From the NCBI GenBank assembly GCA_015657545.1, contig JADHZC010000007.1:1-44642 (forward strand): a stretch of 44,642 nucleotides of DNA. Direction: 5' to 3'. The DNA is from Rickettsia sp. (lineage in GTDB: Bacteria > Pseudomonadota > Alphaproteobacteria > Rickettsiales > Rickettsiaceae). Position 1 is the stretch's first letter. The number at the start of each line of letters is the position of its first letter. The notes under the pieces are model-generated. The model was not told where the DNA came from. It searched no databases and saw nothing but the letters and a program-made list of their open reading frames with translations. Position numbers and translations under genes: made by a program. Of the stretch, positions 16,430 to 28,427 are shown in pieces.

Positions 16430-17521
16430 CTATATTATTTTTGATATTATATCAAAAATGTGTTGTTTTTTCTTAAAAAATAAATTTTGAAGATTATTTT
16501 TTGTCTTATTAAGCAAGTTTAAATCAGATCTTAACTCTATAATTTTATCTGATATATCTTTACTAGAAATTTTTTTTTCTTCCATCCTCCAAGAAGCATT
16601 ATGATTTACAAGATGGGTAACATTATGATACTGATGATTATCCATAGCAGAAGGTAATGGAATAAAAATACTAGGAATGTTATGCATCTCTATCTCAGCA
16701 ACGGTAGACGCTCCTGATCTTGAAATAGCAAGATCAGTTTTAGCATATATTTCAGCAATATTGTCAAAAAAATCTCTAACTTGACATTTAAATCCAATAT
16801 TTTGATAAATCAACTCTAAAGAATCAACATCTTCTTTTTTTGCTTGCTGAAATATAAATATCTCATCCTTATATGCTGCCAAATTAGTTATTGCCTCAGT
16901 TACTAACTTAGAAAAAATTTTTGCTCCCTGACTACCCCCTAAAACCAATATTGTAAATTTCTCACTTGCTATTTTTTCTTGTTTATTTGAGATTTTTTGT
17001 TGCTTAATATTTTTGCTACTAACTAATGGAGATATTAGATATGCTTTAGATTCATATTTTTTATCTAATTTTTTAGTATTTTCATAAGTAATCAATATCA
17101 ATTTAGCAAATCTAGCAAAAAACCTATTAGCCTTTCCTAAAACAGAATTAGCTTCATACAAAATAATAGGTATTCTGTATAAAATCCCAGATATCACATT
17201 AGGCAACATTGTATAACCACCAAAAGCAATTAACATTTTGGGCTTTTTGAAAATAGAAATGTAAAAAATTTTGCAGATAGAAAAAAAATTGCTCCAAACA
17301 GATCCCAAAACATCACTTAAGTTATTAAACTTAAGCTTATTATTTATAATCACAATATCTTGAAAATTTTTAGGAACATATTTTTTACATCTATTATCTG
17401 TAAATATATATATTTTGAAGTTATTTTTTGATTTTTGATATATATTCTCCATCAAAGTCAATGCCAAGAAAAAATGACCTCCTGTTCCTCCTGCTGATAA
17501 AAAAATTACCTTTTTCTGCAT
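16430..17521 (-). CDS. murG: UDP-GlcNAc:lipid I N-acetylglucosaminyltransferase MurG
   Basis: Transfers GlcNAc to lipid I to make lipid II on the inner face of the cytoplasmic membrane, the last cytoplasmic step of peptidoglycan synthesis. GT28 fold: SAGGTGGHFF near the N-terminus (loop 1), FGGYTMLPNVISGILYRIPIILYEAN (loop 2 and acceptor site), LVLGGSQGAKIFSKLV (about 190-206), then RSGASTVAEIEMHNIPSIFIPLPSAMDNHQYHN, which binds the UDP-sugar. 363 residues is normal. Its presence implies that the organism makes at least some peptidoglycan, consistent with alr, rodA and the GlmU-like gene in this window. It lies 22 bases after mlaF. Confidence 0.97.
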   Translation of the reverse strand: MQKKVIFLSAGGTGGHFFLALTLMENIYQKSKNNFKIYIFTDNRCKKYVPKNFQDIVIINNKLKFNNLSDVLGSVWSNFFSICKIFYISIFKKPKMLIAFGGYTMLPNVISGILYRIPIILYEANSVLGKANRFFARFAKLILITYENTKKLDKKYESKAYLISPLVSSKNIKQQKISNKQEKIASEKFTILVLGGSQGAKIFSKLVTEAITNLAAYKDEIFIFQQAKKEDVDSLELIYQNIGFKCQVRDFFDNIAEIYAKTDLAISRSGASTVAEIEMHNIPSIFIPLPSAMDNHQYHNVTHLVNHNASWRMEEKKISSKDISDKIIELRSDLNLLNKTKNNLQNLFFKKKQHIFDIISKII

Positions 17522-17543
17522 ATGTATTAATTTTTTATGTTAT

Positions 17544-18281
17544 TTATGATAATTTTAAAAACTCTTCTAACGCTATAATTTTACTAAATTTTAAATTGTC
17601 CTTAGGCCCATGCCATAATATTTGACCATCTGAAATAAAAACAATCTCTTCTGCAATTTTTTGAGAAATTTTGATATCATGATTAACAGAAATTACAGTG
17701 ATATCCAGATTATTTTTTAAATCCAATACTAAATTTGCAATCATATTGCTCATTACAGGGTCTAGACCTGTTGTTGGTTCATCTAAAAACAAAATTTTAG
17801 GTCTATGAGCTATAGCTCTTGCTAAAGCTACTCTTTTATACATTCCTCCAGATAGCTCTGAAGGGTATAATTGTAAAATGCTTTTTTTTAATCCTAAAAG
17901 GTCCAAAATTTCTATTATTTCATTGGTATTTAGCTGATGCTTAGTATCCAAATTATTTTTGATAAAAAAATTAATATTTTCCTCAATTGTAAGAGAATCA
18001 AATAAGGCGCCAGACTGAAAAAGAAATCCTGAATTTTTTAAAAATTCTTTTCTTTTTTCAAAATTAATATTGTTCACTTTGATTCCCATATATTTTACTA
18101 TTCCGTGAGAAGGATTTAAAATTCCTATTATATTTTTAAGTAATAGAGATTTACCAGAACCTGATTGTCCTATAATAGAAATCGATCTATTCTGAAAAAT
18201 TTCTAAGTCAATATTTTTCAAAATAACTCTAGTTGGAGTCCAGAAACTGAGGTCCTGAATTTGTATTAAAGCTTTTTGCAC
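17544..18281 (-). CDS. mlaF: ABC transporter ATPase MlaF-like (phospholipid transport)
   Basis: ATPase of the Mla/MCE-type lipid transporter. Walker A GQSGSGKS at about 38-45, Q-loop FLFQSGALFDSLTIEENI, signature LSGGMYKR, Walker B ILFLDEPTTGLDP and the switch His in VNHD are all intact. SGGMYKRVALARAIAHRP and DEPTTGLDPVMS are typical of MlaF/Ttg2A. It starts at a GTG (18281) one base after the mlaE stop, so the two are surely co-translated. With MlaE it would power phospholipid movement between inner and outer membranes. No MlaD (MCE) gene is adjacent. Confidence 0.93.
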   Translation of the reverse strand: MQKALIQIQDLSFWTPTRVILKNIDLEIFQNRSISIIGQSGSGKSLLLKNIIGILNPSHGIVKYMGIKVNNINFEKRKEFLKNSGFLFQSGALFDSLTIEENINFFIKNNLDTKHQLNTNEIIEILDLLGLKKSILQLYPSELSGGMYKRVALARAIAHRPKILFLDEPTTGLDPVMSNMIANLVLDLKNNLDITVISVNHDIKISQKIAEEIVFISDGQILWHGPKDNLKFSKIIALEEFLKLS

Positions 18282-18282
18282 A

Positions 18283-19068
18283 CTATATAAACAATGTTAA
18301 AGTAACTAAATAATTAGCAATAAATATTGCTATAGAAGATATCACAACGGCTCTCATAGTAGCTAAACCTACATCCTGAGCTCCATTTTTAGCAGAAAAT
18401 CCGCAAAAACAACTCACAAAAGCAATAATTATAGAAAAAACTAAAGATTTTATAAAACTACAAAAAAAATCCTTAAAGGATAAAATATTCCTAATATGTG
18501 TTAAAAATTTATAAACATCTATATCATAAATAATTTTATTAACAATTACACCACCTATAATACTAATAATATTACCAATAAAAACTAATATAGGTATTGT
18601 AAAAATTAATGCCAATATTTTTGTTGTAATGAGATACTTAATAGGATTAATCGAAAGTACAAATAAAGCATCTATCTGTTCTGTTACTTTCATAGTAGAG
18701 ATTTCTGCTGATACTGCAGACCCTACTCTACTTATAATAATTAAAGATATCAAAACAGGTCCAAGTTCTCTCCATATAGAAAGAGATAATATTTCTGGAA
18801 CTATATTACTACTAATAGCAGTATTTTCAATACTAGCAGAAATATGCAATGCCAGAACTCCTCCAGCAAATAACGCTGCAGTAAAGACCAAAAATATAGA
18901 GTCAAATCCAAGTTTCTTAACATTTTCTAATATAATATTAAAATAAAAAGGCTTAGTAAAAAAACATCTTAAAACTTGAAAACAAAAAACACCAAAACAA
19001 CCTATTACACCTAGTATATTAATACTATTCCGAACCAAATCTTTGATTAAATTTGTTGCTTTCCTCAT
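18283..19068 (-). CDS. mlaE: ABC transporter permease MlaE-like (phospholipid transport)
   Basis: Permease partner of MlaF. 261 residues with an N-terminal interfacial helix and about five membrane helices. The family signature LGPVLISLIIISRVGSAVSAEISTMKVTEQIDAL (about 105-138) is nearly perfect; it contains the E-x-x-T-M-K-V coupling loop that contacts MlaF. VGLATMRAVVISS near the C-terminus is also conserved. It lies 21 bases after alr and abuts mlaF. It acts in the inner membrane in retrograde or anterograde glycerophospholipid transport, to maintain outer-membrane asymmetry. Confidence 0.93.
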   Translation of the reverse strand: MRKATNLIKDLVRNSINILGVIGCFGVFCFQVLRCFFTKPFYFNIILENVKKLGFDSIFLVFTAALFAGGVLALHISASIENTAISSNIVPEILSLSIWRELGPVLISLIIISRVGSAVSAEISTMKVTEQIDALFVLSINPIKYLITTKILALIFTIPILVFIGNIISIIGGVIVNKIIYDIDVYKFLTHIRNILSFKDFFCSFIKSLVFSIIIAFVSCFCGFSAKNGAQDVGLATMRAVVISSIAIFIANYLVTLTLFI

Positions 19069-19089
19069 ATTTAAATGACCTTAAATTAA

Positions 19090-20202
19090 TTAAGTTATTA
19101 CCTTTCTAATTCTTTTACTCAACATTAAAACAGTAAGAACTTCATAACTAATTGTATTAGCTATTTTAGAAAGAGAATAAATACTCTGATTTTGTCCTAT
19201 AATTTCAACTTTTTGACCTATAAACAATAATTCTTGTGGAACATAGCTAACATCTATAATAGATAGATCCATTGACACAGATCCTACAACAGGCAATCTA
19301 TAACAATCAATATAAACATAAGAATTATTACTAAAAATTCTTATATATCCATCAGCATATCCTAGTGGAACAACAGCAAGAATCATATCTTTTTTAGCTC
19401 TAAAAGTACCATTATAACCAATTAATTCTCCCTTTGAGACTTTATTAATTTGAATTATATGAGTATATATTGATACAACTTCTTTTAAATCTTGATCTAG
19501 CAAATGATCCTTAGAAAATCTTGTAATACCATATATAGCAGATCCAGATCTTATAAGATCAAAAAAATATTTAGATCCTAATTTAATTGCATTAGAATTA
19601 GCTAAGCTCTTCTTTACATTATTTGAAAATTTAGAGCATATATTAATGAATTTTTTTAATTCTTCTTCATTTTTTTGAGACTCACTCTCATCGCTAGAAG
19701 ATAAATGACCCATAATATATAGGATTTTAAGAGAAGATAGATCATATCTTTTATAGATATCGTCTATCTCAGATACAGATATACCCAATCTATACATTGA
19801 TAAGTTAAAATTCAAAATACATGGTAATTTTTTGTTTTTTCTTACAGATGCTTGTAATAAAAGCTCTAACTGCTCTAAATTATTAATTACTGTTATAAAA
19901 TTATTAACTATGACTTCTTCTAAATTAATGCTGTAAACTCCATGTAATATAAAAATATTAGAATCCTTTTCCAAGAAATTTTTTAATTCTAAAGCTTCCT
20001 CAAAAGATGAGACAAAAAAATTTCTACAAGCTGCTTTTTCAAGTATGGGAGCTACATATTTAATTCCTAAACCATAAGCATTAGCTTTAACTACAGCTCC
20101 AATTTCTACTCCTAAAGCTTTCTTTTGTATTAACAAAAAATTATCTTTTATATTTTGTAAATTTATTTCAGCAAATGCATTTAAAAATTGATTCTTAATC
20201 AT
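19090..20202 (-). CDS. alr: Alanine racemase
   Basis: Fold-type III PLP enzyme that makes D-alanine for peptidoglycan cross-links. The PLP lysine is K39 in VVKANAYGLG. MGHLSSSDE, LANSNAI and the GYADGY motif follow, and PVVGSVSMDLSIIDV near the C-terminus includes the conserved phosphate and substrate region. 370 residues fits the family, and the frame is intact. It sits seven bases after the petC stop and just before mlaE, in the long minus-strand string that starts at coxA. Confidence 0.96.
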   Translation of the reverse strand: MIKNQFLNAFAEINLQNIKDNFLLIQKKALGVEIGAVVKANAYGLGIKYVAPILEKAACRNFFVSSFEEALELKNFLEKDSNIFILHGVYSINLEEVIVNNFITVINNLEQLELLLQASVRKNKKLPCILNFNLSMYRLGISVSEIDDIYKRYDLSSLKILYIMGHLSSSDESESQKNEEELKKFINICSKFSNNVKKSLANSNAIKLGSKYFFDLIRSGSAIYGITRFSKDHLLDQDLKEVVSIYTHIIQINKVSKGELIGYNGTFRAKKDMILAVVPLGYADGYIRIFSNNSYVYIDCYRLPVVGSVSMDLSIIDVSYVPQELLFIGQKVEIIGQNQSIYSLSKIANTISYEVLTVLMLSKRIRKVIT

Positions 20203-20209
20203 CGATTAC

Positions 20210-20980
20210 TTATTTGATATCCTTCCAAATATTTTTCATAGAAATATATGACAAAATAGAAAAAATTATTAAAAAAATAGTCACCTTTAATCCCATAGAT
20301 TTTCTTTGTTCCATCTCAGGTTCAGCTGCCCATTGAAGAAAAACTACTACATCCTTAGACATTTGTTCTATACTAGCTTCAGTTCCATCCATAAATTCTA
20401 CCTGACCTTCTACTAAAGGAGGAGCCATAGCTATTTTCATACCTTCAAAATAAGGATTATAATATAAATTATTTTCAATTTGAAAATCATTAGGAATATC
20501 TTGATATCCAGTTAATAAAGAATATACATAATTTGCTCCATTAGGTCTTGCCTTGATCATAAGAGATAAATCCGGAGGCATTATTCCATTATTCACAAAT
20601 TTAGCTGCTTCTGCATTAGGGTAAGGAGATACTATATGATCAGAAAGCAAGGCATTTCTTTCAAACATCTCTCCCTCATCATTAGGACCATCTATTACTA
20701 AATAAGACTTAGCTAATGTTTTAATCTCTTCTTCAGAAAAGCCTATTTCTACTAAATTTCTATAATATAAATGCTTCATACCATGGCAAGCACCACAAAC
20801 TTGTAAATATATCTGAGCTCCTCTTTGAGCAGATTGTTTATCTATTTTACCAAAAACACCTTCAAATGGCCAAACAACTTCTTTAGGCTTTAAAGAATTT
20901 TGTACAGCAAATAAATTTTGAAAACCACAAACAAATATAATAAACAATATTTTGATAAAAATTTTTGCTCTCTGTATCAT
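20210..20980 (-). CDS. petC: Cytochrome c1 (bc1 complex)
   Basis: Heme-bearing subunit of ubiquinol-cytochrome c reductase. Signal or leader helix at about 7-25, heme motif CGACH at 62-66, and the axial Met in AMAPPL (M185). A C-terminal anchor helix at about 231-250 is followed by a basic tail, as in alphaproteobacterial and mitochondrial cytochrome c1. MPPDLSLMIKARPNGANYVYSLLTGY is strongly conserved. 256 residues is normal. It takes electrons from the Rieske protein and passes them to cytochrome c at the periplasmic face. Third gene of petABC, 27 bases after petB. Confidence 0.96.
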   Translation of the reverse strand: MIQRAKIFIKILFIIFVCGFQNLFAVQNSLKPKEVVWPFEGVFGKIDKQSAQRGAQIYLQVCGACHGMKHLYYRNLVEIGFSEEEIKTLAKSYLVIDGPNDEGEMFERNALLSDHIVSPYPNAEAAKFVNNGIMPPDLSLMIKARPNGANYVYSLLTGYQDIPNDFQIENNLYYNPYFEGMKIAMAPPLVEGQVEFMDGTEASIEQMSKDVVVFLQWAAEPEMEQRKSMGLKVTIFLIIFSILSYISMKNIWKDIK

Positions 20981-21007
20981 TACGTACTTACTATTTTGAT
21001 TATTTAT

Positions 21008-22234
21008 CTAATTATTTTTTTTACTATTGCTATTCATCATAATTGAAGAATTTTTGATTTCTCTATAAGCTATAAAAGGAATAATTATCAAAAAATGCAT
21101 AAAATAATATATAGTCGCACATTGGCTTATCAAAATATAAGGCTGCTCTGCAGGTTTTCCTCCTAAATATCCAAGTAATAGACAATCAGAAAAAAATATC
21201 CAAAACATCACCCTAAAAAATGGCCTATGTTTAGCAGATTTTATCTGAGATTTATCTATCCAAGGCAAAAAAAACAATATTATAATACTACTTAACATCA
21301 AAATAAAACCTCCCAATTTAGAAGGAATAGCCCTTAAAATAGCATAAAAAGGTAAAAAATACCATTCTGGAACAATATGAGAAGGAGTTACCAGAGGATC
21401 AGCTGGTATATAATTATCCGGATGCCCTAAATAATTGGGTGTATAAAAGACAAAATACAAAAAAACCAAAAAATAAATACCAAATCCAAAAACATCTTTA
21501 ATAGTATAATAAGGATGGAAATTTATCATATCCTTTTTTTTAGGCTCAACTCCTTCAGGATTATTAGAACCATGTACTAATAATGCTCCTATATGTAATA
21601 AAACAAAAAAAAACAAAATAAATGGCAAAAGATAATGTAATGCAAAAAATCTATTTAAAGTAGGATTATTTACCGAAAACCCTCCCCAAAGTAATGTAGT
21701 AATTGACTTACCAATAACAGGGACAGAAGTAAATAAATTCGTAATAACAGTTGCTGCCCAATAACTCATCTGCCCCCAAGGCAAAACATATCCTAAAAAG
21801 GCAGTTACTATCATCAATAAAAACATTATCAAACCAATATGCCATAACAATTCTCTAGGCTTTTTATAAGATCCATAGTATAAGCCTCTAAAAATATGAG
21901 CATATGTAGCTATAAAAAACATCGATGCTCCAACCGCATGAAGATATCTAATTAACCAACCATAATTTACATTTCTCATAATTTTTTCTACACTATCAAA
22001 AGCATGATCTACATGAGGAGTATAATGCATAGCAAGAAAAATACCTGTAATAATTTGAATTAATAAACCAATAAATGCTATGGAACCAAAATTCCACATA
22101 TAATTCAGATTTCTAGGAGTTTTATGTAGTAAAAAATATTTTATAGCAGAAAAAATTGGAAGCCTATATTCAATCCATTCTATGAATTTAATCAAAATGC
22201 TTTTTTTGTACTTAATTTTTTTAGTCTTTTTCAT
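21008..22234 (-). CDS. petB: Cytochrome b (bc1 complex)
   Basis: Core membrane subunit of the bc1 complex, carrying hemes bL and bH and both quinone sites. 408 residues with about eight helices. Heme histidines are in [22 protein letters not shown] and in [27 protein letters not shown]. The Qo-site PEWY occurs in [39 protein letters not shown] is the usual helix A. Full length, as in bacteria with a fused b6/subunit IV. An extended basic N-terminus ([11 protein letters not shown]) precedes the first helix. Confidence 0.97.
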   Translation of the reverse strand: MKKTKKIKYKKSILIKFIEWIEYRLPIFSAIKYFLLHKTPRNLNYMWNFGSIAFIGLLIQIITGIFLAMHYTPHVDHAFDSVEKIMRNVNYGWLIRYLHAVGASMFFIATYAHIFRGLYYGSYKKPRELLWHIGLIMFLLMIVTAFLGYVLPWGQMSYWAATVITNLFTSVPVIGKSITTLLWGGFSVNNPTLNRFFALHYLLPFILFFFVLLHIGALLVHGSNNPEGVEPKKKDMINFHPYYTIKDVFGFGIYFLVFLYFVFYTPNYLGHPDNYIPADPLVTPSHIVPEWYFLPFYAILRAIPSKLGGFILMLSSIIILFFLPWIDKSQIKSAKHRPFFRVMFWIFFSDCLLLGYLGGKPAEQPYILISQCATIYYFMHFLIIIPFIAYREIKNSSIMMNSNSKKNN

Positions 22235-22291
22235 GTTATATATTTATCTCAAAATGTTCATTTTTAACTTGAAATTGAACAAAGCTGCTTT

Positions 22292-22840
22292 TTATCCTAT
22301 TTTAATTAAAGTATCAGTTATAAATTGATAAGGAGGAATCTCTAGATTAAGAGGGGCAGGACCCTTTCTAATTCTACCAGAACTATCATAATGCGACCCA
22401 TGACAAGGGCAAAACCATCCTCCTATAAAATCGCCCTTATTTCCTATAGGAATACATCCAAGATGAGTACATATACCTATAACAATTAACCATTCTTTCT
22501 TTTTGACTCTTACAAAATCCTCCTCTGGATCAATCAAATTATTTATATTTACATCTTCTGCATTTTGTACTTCTGAACTAGTTCTATGTTTTATAAAAAC
22601 TGGTTTCCCTTGCCATTTCACCGTTAGCATATTACCTATTGTTATACTAGATATATCTACCTCTACTGACGATAAAGATAATACATCTTTAGAAGGATTT
22701 AAAGAATCTATCAAAGGCCAAAAACTTATTAAAGTACCAATACTAGCCATACCTGTGACTGTAAGAGTAATAAAATCCCTCCTTGTAATTTCTCCTTTTT
22801 CTATTTGAGACAAATTTTCAACATTTTTCATAAAAAACAT
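22292..22840 (-). CDS. petA: Rieske iron-sulfur subunit of the bc1 complex
   Basis: Carries the 2Fe-2S cluster of the bc1 complex. Cluster motifs are CTHLGC (C124, H126, C129) and CPCHGSHYD (C144, C146, H147); C129 and C146 would form the stabilising disulfide. A twin-arginine pair (R20-R21, TRRDF) precedes the single N-terminal helix (about 23-45), so export by the Tat pathway is expected. 182 residues is normal. The start ATG lies one base after the ctaB stop, so the gene is coupled to it. Confidence 0.97.
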   Translation of the reverse strand: MFFMKNVENLSQIEKGEITRRDFITLTVTGMASIGTLISFWPLIDSLNPSKDVLSLSSVEVDISSITIGNMLTVKWQGKPVFIKHRTSSEVQNAEDVNINNLIDPEEDFVRVKKKEWLIVIGICTHLGCIPIGNKGDFIGGWFCPCHGSHYDSSGRIRKGPAPLNLEIPPYQFITDTLIKIG

Positions 22841-22843
22841 TTA

Positions 22844-23740
22844 TCAAGTATAAACTTTATAAAATACAAAAACATTTTGCAAAAAAATTATAAAGAATAA
22901 AAAAAATAAGTAAATTGTAGAAAACAAAAACAATGTTTTAGCATTTTGTATATGATTTTTTTCTTCTAATCTTAATTTGTAAGAATAATAAATTAACCAA
23001 ATATTTAGAATTGTTATTAAAAACAAATATATATGATCCGCAAAATTGAAAAAATAAGGCAAATAACTTACAATTATTGTTAAAAATACATATAACAAAA
23101 TTTCTGTTATAGTGCGCTTCAAACCACTCACTAATGGTAATATCGGAAGATTAGATTTTGCATAATCTTTTAATCTAAAAATAATTAATGCCCAAGAATG
23201 AAAAGGAGACCAAAAAAATATGATAAAAAATAATATAATAGATTCAAGACCAATCTTACCACTTACAGCACTAAAACCTATAACAGGAGGCATAGCACCA
23301 GGCACTCCTCCAAAAACTACATTATAAACAGAATAGCGTTTCAATATCATTGTATAGATAACTGCATAATATATTATTGCGATTATCATGAGAAAACTCG
23401 AAAGCACATTAATAAACATATACATCAAGATTATAGATAAACATGATAAAAAAATCCCAAACAATAAAGCATTTAATGGTTTTATAACAGCTTTAACTAA
23501 TGGTCTGTTTTTAGTACGCAACATTAATTTATCAATATCCTTGTCATACCACATATTTATACAAGCAGAACCCCCAGACCCTAAAGCAATAGCAAAAAAC
23601 GCAATTAGAGTATTTTTTAAATCCCAAAACATATCTGCTAAGGACATTCCAGTTAAAGATGTAAATAAAACAAGTACTATTATCTTAGGTTTAGTAAGTG
23701 CTAGATAAGATTTTAAAATATGAAAAAAATTTTTCATCAA
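22844..23740 (-). CDS. ctaB: Protoheme IX farnesyltransferase (heme O synthase)
   Basis: UbiA-family prenyltransferase that converts heme b to heme o for cytochrome oxidase. About seven to nine membrane helices over 298 residues. The first Asp-rich motif is NMWYDKDIDKLMLRTKNRPL, carrying the N-x3-D-x3-D prenyl-diphosphate site and the heme O synthase RTxxRPL. VVFGGVPGAMPPVIGFSAVSG and WSPFHSWALIIFRLKDY are also characteristic of CtaB/Cox10. It lies between coxA and petA, which fits its role in maturing the oxidase. Confidence 0.95.
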   Translation of the reverse strand: MMKNFFHILKSYLALTKPKIIVLVLFTSLTGMSLADMFWDLKNTLIAFFAIALGSGGSACINMWYDKDIDKLMLRTKNRPLVKAVIKPLNALLFGIFLSCLSIILMYMFINVLSSFLMIIAIIYYAVIYTMILKRYSVYNVVFGGVPGAMPPVIGFSAVSGKIGLESIILFFIIFFWSPFHSWALIIFRLKDYAKSNLPILPLVSGLKRTITEILLYVFLTIIVSYLPYFFNFADHIYLFLITILNIWLIYYSYKLRLEEKNHIQNAKTLFLFSTIYLFFLFFIIFLQNVFVFYKVYT

Positions 23741-23757
23741 ATTATTAATTTATAAGC

Positions 23758-25326
<1,569 letters not shown>

Positions 25327-25378
25327 TCAATAATTTTATTTGCTTATTCAAAAAACACTCTACTGATAACAACAATGC

Positions 25379-25397
25379 ATAATATTGTCAATATTAT
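25379..25397. repeat. 19-base palindrome upstream of coxA
   Basis: ATAATATTG and CAATATTAT are exact reverse complements around one base, about 60 bases upstream of the coxA start. It could be an operator for the respiratory string. Neither strand shows a T-run, so a terminator is unlikely. A palindrome of this length is within chance expectation for such base composition. Confidence 0.4.
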
Positions 25398-25403
25398 AAA
25401 GAA

Positions 25404-26765
25404 TCAATAAAAATTTGATTTATCCAAATTATTTGCATCTATAATAGGAAGTTTTTTAAATTTAAACGTCCTTTTAAATCTTATTAACTGAAATTTTACT
25501 TTTTCTAAAAAACTATATTCTTTCTTTTTTTCATAAACAAGATTCTCATATTTAGAAATAAGATCTAAAATTACTTCATTATAATAAAAATTATATAAAT
25601 TACTGATCAAATATTTAGTAGTTAAATGCCCCCATTTAATAACTTGTTGAGGAACCCTAGCTAATGCTTCTGCGCATGCTATTGCCTCCTCTTCTAACTT
25701 ATCTGATCTTTTATATACATCAGCTTTAGGCATTAAATTTGATAACATATCTTTTAACATAACCCTAAGAGAGGATATGATAAAATCTTCTGATAAAAAT
25801 TTTTCCATAAAGATCATATTTTCCTTATGTAAATATTTTCTTCTCAATTTAATATTACCAAATAGGAGACATATTTTATAATATATTTTTTTTAGCAAAA
25901 ATATATTTTTGAATTTTTTAGCATAAATCAAATTCTTTTCATATTTTAACATATAACTAAAATTGTGATCTATATCTTGTAAAAGATTTTTGCATCTTAA
26001 AATATCTAAATTTCTATATTGAGCAACTCTAAGGTCAGCTTTTTTAGCTGAAAAATATTGAGTAGAATGCCTTCCTATCCTTTGACCTCTAACATTTCTT
26101 TTTATATCAGCAAAATGTCCTATTTCTTGAGCTGCTATTATGTTTAATCGAGCAACAGCAGCCATTCCATCACCAATCAACTTATTCTTAGAATTATTTT
26201 TCACAAAAGGATCTCCTCCACAAGAAACATAAATTGCTATTTTATTCATATCTATAGATTGCATGCCACTATTAGATCCAAAATATTTCCAAGACATTAC
26301 ATCCATTACATCTCCTATATTTCTTCCATAACTAATAAATAACTCTACTCTGTCTTTAATTATCCACTTAAAAATTATATTGTGAGCCGATTGGACTATG
26401 AGATAAGCAAGATTTTCTATAAGTTGTTTAGGAGGAAAATTAATCAATTTTAATTTTTCTCTTTGTTTAAAGAGAATTTTTTGCACATCTTGTTCTCCTA
26501 ATTCTAAATTCTTTTTGAAAAAAGCCATTTGAATTTTATTTTGAGTCTTATTTAAGAGCTTATCGTTACAAAGCTCATGTTCTGTAAAAGTCAGTTTAAT
26601 ATCTTGATTATTGTTAACATAATGAACAAAATTACAATAATAATTTGTATCTATTCTTATTAAACCTTCTTGAATAAGAGTTTTAGCAATTTCATACTTC
26701 TCTCTTCCTAAAAAATTCAAATTTAATGTTGGAACTTTATGTACTACATGATAAACGCTCTGCAT
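25404..26765 (-). CDS. DUF2748-like conserved Rickettsiales protein
   Basis: A 453-residue protein of mixed, largely helical character without signal peptide or membrane helices. From memory it resembles the Rickettsiales-restricted DUF2748 family; function unknown. Well-ordered parts are HVVHKVPTLNLNFLGREKYEIAKTLI (opening), LFISYGRNIGDVMDVMSWKYFGSN, and NIIAAQEIGHFADIKRNVRGQRIGRHS. The last contains an ExxH pair (Q-E-I-G-H-F-A-D). That recalls either a zincin helix with its first His replaced by Gln or an ExxH metal ligand pair, but no second ligand set is evident. The ATG at 26765 (MQSVYHVV) is preferred over the TTG at 26783. It lies directly upstream of coxA on the same strand. Confidence 0.6.
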   Translation of the reverse strand: MQSVYHVVHKVPTLNLNFLGREKYEIAKTLIQEGLIRIDTNYYCNFVHYVNNNQDIKLTFTEHELCNDKLLNKTQNKIQMAFFKKNLELGEQDVQKILFKQREKLKLINFPPKQLIENLAYLIVQSAHNIIFKWIIKDRVELFISYGRNIGDVMDVMSWKYFGSNSGMQSIDMNKIAIYVSCGGDPFVKNNSKNKLIGDGMAAVARLNIIAAQEIGHFADIKRNVRGQRIGRHSTQYFSAKKADLRVAQYRNLDILRCKNLLQDIDHNFSYMLKYEKNLIYAKKFKNIFLLKKIYYKICLLFGNIKLRRKYLHKENMIFMEKFLSEDFIISSLRVMLKDMLSNLMPKADVYKRSDKLEEEAIACAEALARVPQQVIKWGHLTTKYLISNLYNFYYNEVILDLISKYENLVYEKKKEYSFLEKVKFQLIRFKRTFKFKKLPIIDANNLDKSNFY

Positions 26766-28427
26766 AAAATAGATTTTACACAAAGGATGTTAACAAATAT
26801 TACTATTACTATAGAATAACTACATATTTTTTACAATCTGTTGTAATAATGCACCGTCAGTAGATAATCTATAAACAATCTTAAGCATCATTCAAATAGA
26901 ATCTGAGTAGACAAATATCAGTAAATAACTAAATGCTAATCGTTATTAACTCTCTTAGTTAAAAACATTACTTGACAGATAACAACGAGGATAAAGTTAA
27001 ATATTAATGAGAACTATCAATTAAATTAAACACATAGCTAAATAATTAATAACAATCATACAAATAATCATTGAAGAATTAAAGATAACAACCATGAGCA
27101 AAATATCTGAAAACACAAAGAATGTAAAAACAACTTTAGCATCATATATCAAATCAATACTCGACCAGCTACAGCATAAAAAAAGATATTACATTTGTAG
27201 AATTTAACAAGCTCCCAAAATGTAATCTTTTATTCTTATTAGTACATAAAAATAAAAAATAAGAAAAATCCTTTGTATAAACTATATAAATTTTGGGTAT
27301 AGATTAGACACCAAAATAAATAATAAAAAAACAAAGCAACTTATGTTTCATGAACATCAATAAAATATTTATATGCACAAAAAAACATATTATCAGCCAG
27401 ATTAAAAATGTAATCGATTTGCAAACAAAAAAAACAATTAACTGATACTAAAAATCAAAGAATTTTATAAAAAATCTACATACTAACTAAACAATTTCTT
27501 TATTTTTAGCACAAAAACAAAGTAAAAATATTCACTATTCTATTAATTTTTTTACATACAATAGATTTTTACATTTCTTTTTTGCTTATCTGTGAGCTAT
27601 TTGTTTAAAATCTACTAAAATTGCCTTAATAATCCAAATAAAACAAATAAATTAGATTTTTTGCACTTATTTCTAACCAAAATATATTATTATTTAATAA
27701 TATTAGATATTTTAAAGACAAATTGGTTCTAGTGAAAATTAAAACGGGATCATCATTTCAACTCTATAAATTTAATATAATAGTTTTGAACTAATATTAC
27801 AGTTGCTACAAAATTATGCACACTAATCCCACTTATACATTAGTTAAATATAGATCTATTATTTGAGAACAATAAATCTCCTAAAATGAACTATAAAAAA
27901 TTACAGAAAATTGGAAATTTTTAAATATTTTTTCCAGTTATAAAAAATATAAAATAGCATTAATAAAATTTATGACAAGATCAAAAAACACATTCATAGT
28001 GAGCTATACATCTATGATAAAAATAGCAGAGCTTTGCTTCTAAAATCAAAAAAATTAACTATTTTCCATTTTAACCACAAACATTGAATTCTCTTTTTTT
28101 ATCAATTTATTTATATTGCAAAGACAAGTAAATATATAAAAAGAAGAATTTTTGAGCTAATTTTCTGCATATGACATTTTTATCGATATCTTAAAATCAT
28201 TTGCCTTTCATGAAAAATTTTTATATCAATTATCATATATCTGGATCAAACACTTGATCTATTAACTATAAAATAGTGAAACTAATTGCATTAAAATCTA
28301 TAAGCACATTAATATAGTTTAGTGCATTTTTCATGAACTAATGATGACCTAAATATCTATATATTTAATTCAATTATTTTTGAATGAAGCTTTATGAATT
28401 ATCGTAGCCATTTAGGAATTAAAAATA
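26766..28427. other. Gene-poor stretch of about 1.7 kb
   Basis: No open frame above 60 codons on either strand, which is exceptional in this densely packed window. A short plus-strand reading from 27094 (MSKISENTKNVKTTLASYIKS..., 37 codons) is protein-like in composition but unassigned. I see no tRNA, rRNA, array or clear transposase. It may hold decayed genes, possibly the missing part of the truncated PAS-like protein just to the right, an RNA gene, or origin-like DNA. Confidence 0.5.
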
